Shown here one piece after another: positions 60,578 to 64,000 of a stretch of 64,000 bases of DNA. The notes below the pieces were generated by a model, which had not been told where the DNA came from, ran no database searches, and saw only the letters and a program-made list of their open reading frames with translations. A program made the translations under genes and the position numbers. The DNA comes from an uncultured Alphaproteobacteria bacterium (GTDB lineage: Bacteria; Pseudomonadota; Alphaproteobacteria; Rhizobiales; Beijerinckiaceae), in contig CALKHP010000006.1 of assembly GCA_937988775.1 (NCBI GenBank), positions 104,711 through 168,710 on the forward strand. Direction: 5' to 3'. How positions within the stretch are numbered: position 1 is the first letter of the stretch; each line of letters opens with the position of its first letter.

Positions 60578-61126
60578 ATGAGCTCTTTCACCAGACGCAG
60601 CATTCTGGCGGCCCTTCCGGTTCTGGCCGTGCCGGGCGCTGTCATGGCCAAACCCAAAGCGAAAGCGGACAACGCGCGGCTCGATGAGGCGCGCCTTCCG
60701 GCCGGCACGCGCACCACGCTGGCGCGCATCCGGGCGGCGGCGAAGACCGGCGATGTCGAGGCCTTGCGCATCACCATCCAGCGCAACGAGCTGCCGCCGC
60801 TCTTCGCGCGTGGCATGCGCGCCGATGCGATTGCCATCCTGAAAGCGCGCTCCGCCGATGGCGCCGGCCGCGAGTTGCTGCACATCCTGCTGCGCGTGCT
60901 CGATGCCGGCTGCACGGGGCTTTCCTCCGGCGCGGCGCCGACGCAATTCCTGTGGCCGTATTATGCCAACACGCCGTATCAGCGCCGCAGCCCGGCCGAA
61001 CGCGCCGCCAGCTGGGGGCTGGTGCGGGTGGCCGATATCGGCGTCTCGATCCAGGCCGGCGCGCCGCAGATCCACCGCGTCGTCATCGGCGCCGACGGCA
61101 CCTGGCAGGTCTTCGCCGTGCTGTGA
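60578..61126 (+). CDS. hypothetical exported protein
   Basis: 182 residues. The N-terminus MSSFTRRSILAALPVLAVPGAVMAKP is a signal peptide with a twin-arginine-like TRRSILAA. The rest is a helical start followed by DAGCTGLSSGAAPTQFLWPYYANTPYQRRSPAERAASWGLVRVADIGVSIQ and a closing strand pair (IHRVVIGADGTWQVFAVL). I do not recognise the family. The start is chosen for the signal peptide; it lies 43 bases after the previous gene. Confidence 0.7.
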   Translation: MSSFTRRSILAALPVLAVPGAVMAKPKAKADNARLDEARLPAGTRTTLARIRAAAKTGDVEALRITIQRNELPPLFARGMRADAIAILKARSADGAGRELLHILLRVLDAGCTGLSSGAAPTQFLWPYYANTPYQRRSPAERAASWGLVRVADIGVSIQAGAPQIHRVVIGADGTWQVFAVL

Positions 61127-61259
61127 GGCGGCCACGATCTGCTGGAACTGCCGCGCAGCGCCGTTGATGCGCGCGCGGCGTTCGTTCGCCGTCACCTGTC
61201 TTTTTGATCGGTTTTTTGAAAATCTTTTAGAAATCAGATCGGTACGACGGCAACTTGAA

Positions 61260-62243
61260 TCAATCCGGGAGCGCCGGCTCCCAGATGCCGCCCCAGTCGA
61301 GGCGGCGGTCTGCGCGAAATGCCGCCTTGTCGCGTGCCGGCACGAAGCGTTCCTCGATCCGTCCCTCGCGACACAGCTTGAAGGTCAGGCCGGGCTTGGC
61401 GTGGCGGGGCGGCGCGAGGATGCGGGCCTGCGCGATGGAGCCCTCGAAGCGCGCCGCCGCCAGATAGCAAAAGCGCTCGTCCTCGAACGGCACCTCGGCG
61501 CGCTTGACGGCGAGGTGGTCGCGCGAGCGCGGCAGCCGCACCGAGAAATGGCACCAGTCGCCGCCGGCCATCGGGCAGGCGAGCGCATGGGTGCAGGGCG
61601 CGAGGATATGCGCGCCGGCGGCGATCAGCGCCTCGCGCGCGCGCCGCATGCGCCGGAATCCTTCCGGCGTGCCGGGCTCGACCAGCAGCAGCGCGCCTCG
61701 CGTCGCCTGCCACAGCCGGGTGACCGCCGGCGCGAGCGCGGCGTCCGGCAATTCCACCAACATGTAGCCGGCAATGACGAGATCGGCGGCAGGGATTGCG
61801 CCGACCGTCGCCTCGCCGGCGGCGATATCGGCGTGTTGCAGGGCGTCGTTATGGCTGGCGCCGGCCAGCGCGCGCGCCGCCTGCAGGAAGCGCTCGTTAT
61901 GGTCGCGCATCGCCACATCAGTAAGCCCCGGAAACCGCTCGAGCGCGGCAAAGCTCGCCGTGCCCGGCCCCGCGCCGATATCGGCGAGGCTGCCCGGCGC
62001 GAAAGCGGGCGCATGTTCGGCAAGGCGGGCGAGGGCGGCCGAAACCGCGGCATAGGTCGCCGGCAGGCGCGCCGTCAGGTAGGCCGTGATCGCATCGGCA
62101 GCCACGACGTTGCGCTTGCTGGTGCCGCCGCTGCGGTAGGCGGAGGTGACCGCAGCCGAGGCAGCGGCGAGATCATGCCGCGACACGCCCTCGAGCCGCG
62201 CGGCGATCGCCTGTGAAAGCCAGGCGGGCAGGGCGGGGGTCAT
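61260..62243 (-). CDS. Rsm22-like small ribosomal subunit methyltransferase
   Basis: 327 residues. The SAM-binding motif is LADIGAGPGTASFAAL; VIAGYMLVELPD and LLVEPGTPEGFRRMRRARE follow. The cysteine cluster CTHALACPMAGGDWCHFSVR is diagnostic of the Rsm22 (mitochondrial small-subunit rRNA methyltransferase-like) family, which may carry an iron-sulfur cluster. It is found in alphaproteobacteria and mitochondria. The target is not known in bacteria. Confidence 0.9.
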   Translation of the reverse strand: MTPALPAWLSQAIAARLEGVSRHDLAAASAAVTSAYRSGGTSKRNVVAADAITAYLTARLPATYAAVSAALARLAEHAPAFAPGSLADIGAGPGTASFAALERFPGLTDVAMRDHNERFLQAARALAGASHNDALQHADIAAGEATVGAIPAADLVIAGYMLVELPDAALAPAVTRLWQATRGALLLVEPGTPEGFRRMRRAREALIAAGAHILAPCTHALACPMAGGDWCHFSVRLPRSRDHLAVKRAEVPFEDERFCYLAAARFEGSIAQARILAPPRHAKPGLTFKLCREGRIEERFVPARDKAAFRADRRLDWGGIWEPALPD

Positions 62244-62256
62244 TGGATACGCTTTG

Positions 62257-62462
62257 TTGAGCCCTCATCCTGAGAGCCTCGGAAAATCGGTTGAGGGTAG
62301 TTTTCCCACTCTCCCTCATGCTGAGCTTGTCGAAGCATGGTCCAGTGCCCTCTGAAACATCCTTCGACAAGCTCAGGATGAGGTCGCGTTTGCCGAGAGG
62401 CGGAATTTCGAGTCAGACTCTGACGCGGAGCTTGCGCTCCGCTCCTCAACATGAGGGCTGAA
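62257..62462. repeat. nested hairpin repeat, family E
   Basis: Outer arms GAGCCCTCATCCTGAG (62259 region) and CTCAACATGAGGGCTGAAC (near 62446-62463). Inside lie CTCATGCTGAGCTTGTCGAAG (by its ends; 62315-62335) and CCTTCGACAAGCTCAGGATGAG (62361-62382), inverted to each other around TGGTCCAGTG. It fills the gap between the Rsm22-like and dihydroorotase genes. Confidence 0.8.
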
Positions 62463-62491
62463 CAAGCAAATCGTCGCCAAGACCTCGGGCC

Positions 62492-63832
62492 TCATCCCGC
62501 CGGTTGCAGCGTCTCGTTGAACAGCACCGCCTCGCCCTGCGCGGGCGCGAGCAATTCGCCCTGCCACATCACGCGCTTGCCGCGCACGACGGTGCCGACC
62601 GGCCAGCCGGTGACGCTGACGCCATCGTAGGGCGTCCAGCCCGAGATCGAGGCGATCCACGCATTGCGGATCGTCTCGCGCCGCTTCAGGTCGACGATGG
62701 TGAGGTCGGCATCGTAGCCGGTGGCGATGCGCCCCTTGCGCGCGATGCCGAACAGCCGCGCCGGGCCGGCGCTGGTCATGTCGACGAAGCGCGCGAGCGA
62801 AAGGCGCCCGGCATTGACGTGGTCGAGCATGGTCGGCACCAGCGTCTGCACGCCGGTCATGCCGGAATGGCTCGCGGGATACTCGTGCTCCTTCTCCTCG
62901 CGCGTATGCGGCGCGTGATCGGAGCCGAGCACGTCGGCGATGCCCTGCTCGAGCCCGCGCCAGATGCCGGCGCGGTGGTGCTCGTCGCGCACCGGCGGGT
63001 TCATCTGCGCGTAATTGCCGAGGCGCTCGTAGCAGTCGGGCGCGACCAGCGTGAGGTGGTGCGGCGTCACTTCGACGCTGGCGACATCCTTGTGATCCTT
63101 GAGGAACACCATTTCCTCGGCGGTCGAGATATGCAGCACGTGGATGCGCGCCCCGGTCTCATGCGCGATACGCACCAGCCGCTTGGTGCAGGTCAGCGCC
63201 ACTTCGGGCGAGCGCCACACCGGATGCGAGGACGGGTCGCCCTTGACGCGCAGATGCATGCGCTCGCGCAGCATGTGCTCGTCCTCGGAGTGGAAGGCGG
63301 CGCGCCGGCGCGTCTTCGACAGGATCGCCTTGACGCCGGCATCGTCCGCGACGAGCAGCGAGCCGGTGGAAGAGCCCATGAACACCTTGATGCCGGCCGC
63401 CCCCGGCAGGCGCTCCAGCATCGGCAACTCGTCGACATTCTCATGCGTGCCGCCGACCCAGAACGCGAAATCGCAATGCATGCGATGATGCGCGGCCTTG
63501 ATCTTGGCGGCGAGCGTCTCGGCGCTGGTGGTGAGCGGATTGGTGTTCGGCATCTCGAACACGCTGGTCACGCCTCCGAGCACCGCGCCGCGCGAGCCGG
63601 CCTCGAGGTCCTCCTTGTGCGTCAGGCCGGGCTCGCGGAAATGCACCTGGCTGTCGATCACGCCGGGCAGGATGTGCAGCCCGGTGCAATCGATCGTCTC
63701 GGCCGCCTGGCCGGGCGAGAACTTGCCCAGCGCCGCGATGCGCCCGCCAGCGATGGCGATGTCGCGAATACCCTCGCCATCATGGTTCACGACGGTCGCG
63801 CCCGTCAGGATGGTGTCAAATCGCTCGCTCAT
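62492..63832 (-). CDS. pyrC: dihydroorotase (class I)
   Basis: Closes carbamoyl-aspartate to dihydroorotate in pyrimidine synthesis. 446 residues in an amidohydrolase barrel. IDSQVHFREPGLTHKEDLEAGSRGAVLGGVTSVFEMPNTNP, AGIKVFMGSSTGSL with the lysine bridging the metals, and LGSDHAPHTREEK with the catalytic aspartate are clear. The first histidine of the usual HxH metal motif is a glutamine (DSQVH). Family assignment is firm by overall pattern; whether a related amidohydrolase activity applies cannot be excluded. Confidence 0.9.
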   Translation of the reverse strand: MSERFDTILTGATVVNHDGEGIRDIAIAGGRIAALGKFSPGQAAETIDCTGLHILPGVIDSQVHFREPGLTHKEDLEAGSRGAVLGGVTSVFEMPNTNPLTTSAETLAAKIKAAHHRMHCDFAFWVGGTHENVDELPMLERLPGAAGIKVFMGSSTGSLLVADDAGVKAILSKTRRRAAFHSEDEHMLRERMHLRVKGDPSSHPVWRSPEVALTCTKRLVRIAHETGARIHVLHISTAEEMVFLKDHKDVASVEVTPHHLTLVAPDCYERLGNYAQMNPPVRDEHHRAGIWRGLEQGIADVLGSDHAPHTREEKEHEYPASHSGMTGVQTLVPTMLDHVNAGRLSLARFVDMTSAGPARLFGIARKGRIATGYDADLTIVDLKRRETIRNAWIASISGWTPYDGVSVTGWPVGTVVRGKRVMWQGELLAPAQGEAVLFNETLQPAG

Positions 63833-63893
63833 GGTGCCCGCTCTGTCGTTGTCGTTCGTTTGATAACACCGCTGCCCTCATCGTGAGGAGTCC

Positions 63894-63964
63894 ACCGATG
63901 ACGGTTGAGAGGTTTTGCGCTCGTCTTCTCTACCGTCTTGTGCCGGGCTTGACCCGGCACCCAG
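63894..63964. repeat. family B (partial) plus family C repeats
   Basis: CCGATGACGGTTGAGAGG...CTCTACCGTC (63894-63936) matches the central part of family B in reverse; it runs into GTCTTGTGCCGGGCTTGACC...CCCAG (63935-63964), family C copy 6. At the right edge of the window. Confidence 0.65.
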
Positions 63965-64000
63965 TCACCATCGCTGCGGTTCACCGATCGAGATCGGCGG

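Overview
The window is 64 kb of GC-rich bacterial chromosome, almost certainly from an alphaproteobacterium of the order Hyphomicrobiales (Rhizobiales). The pointers are a CcrM-type GANTC methyltransferase, an F0 ATP synthase operon with both b and b' subunits, an IalB-family protein, a TIGR02301-type protein, the DUF721-mutY-dsbA-smc neighbourhood, an ETF-ubiquinone oxidoreductase and an alphaproteobacterial LexA operator (GTTC-N7-GTTC). The genus cannot be fixed from the sequence. I see no phage, insertion sequence, plasmid, CRISPR, rRNA or tRNA. The content is mostly housekeeping.

Layout. 1-2 kb: 5' part of coxB (minus), then an IalB-like secreted protein and a lipoprotein. 2.1-6.9 kb: a tandem glycine riboswitch followed by gcvT-gcvH-gcvPA-gcvPB. 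7.0-8.4 kb: an AhpD-like gene and an ECF41 sigma factor, with a matching ECF41-type promoter. 9.0-11.6 kb: atpI-B-E-F'-F (minus). 11.9-18.1 kb: smc, a DsbA-like thiol oxidoreductase and DUF721, divergent from mutY. 18.4-21.4 kb: radical SAM gene, rnhB and ccrM on the minus strand, with a LexA operator at the head. 21.7-24.1 kb: zinc metallopeptidase, moaB and a family 4 uracil-DNA glycosylase. 24.2-31.6 kb: ETF-QO, a TPR protein overlapping ispE, a polyprenyl diphosphate synthase, DUF2007 and a tRNA-type methyltransferase. 32.2-37.8 kb: S49 peptidase, glyQ, a VOC gene, glyS and HdeD. 37.9-44.9 kb: ppdK, a SleB-like hydrolase, a repeat-rich exported protein, an AcuI-like reductase and a LysR regulator. 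45.1-53.2 kb: Sua5, an acyl-CoA dehydrogenase/crotonase/SDR cassette, a SRAP protein, an RNA m5U methyltransferase, TlyA and a pentapeptide-repeat protein. 53.3-63.8 kb: dxs, DUF962, pirin, a MarR regulator with a four-cysteine tail divergent from a periplasmic protein, YgfZ, a Nudix/TIGR02301 pair, small hypotheticals, an Rsm22-like methyltransferase and dihydroorotase.

The most informative signals lie between genes. They are the glycine riboswitch, an ECF41 promoter that fits the expected -35/-10 spacing exactly, a LexA box over the promoter of the radical SAM-rnhB unit, paired 15-bp operators between the MarR gene and its neighbour, and at least five families of short palindromic intergenic repeats (A-E). 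Start codons were chosen by Shine-Dalgarno match, overlap with neighbours, signal peptides and usual family length. Many differ from the longest possible reading frame.
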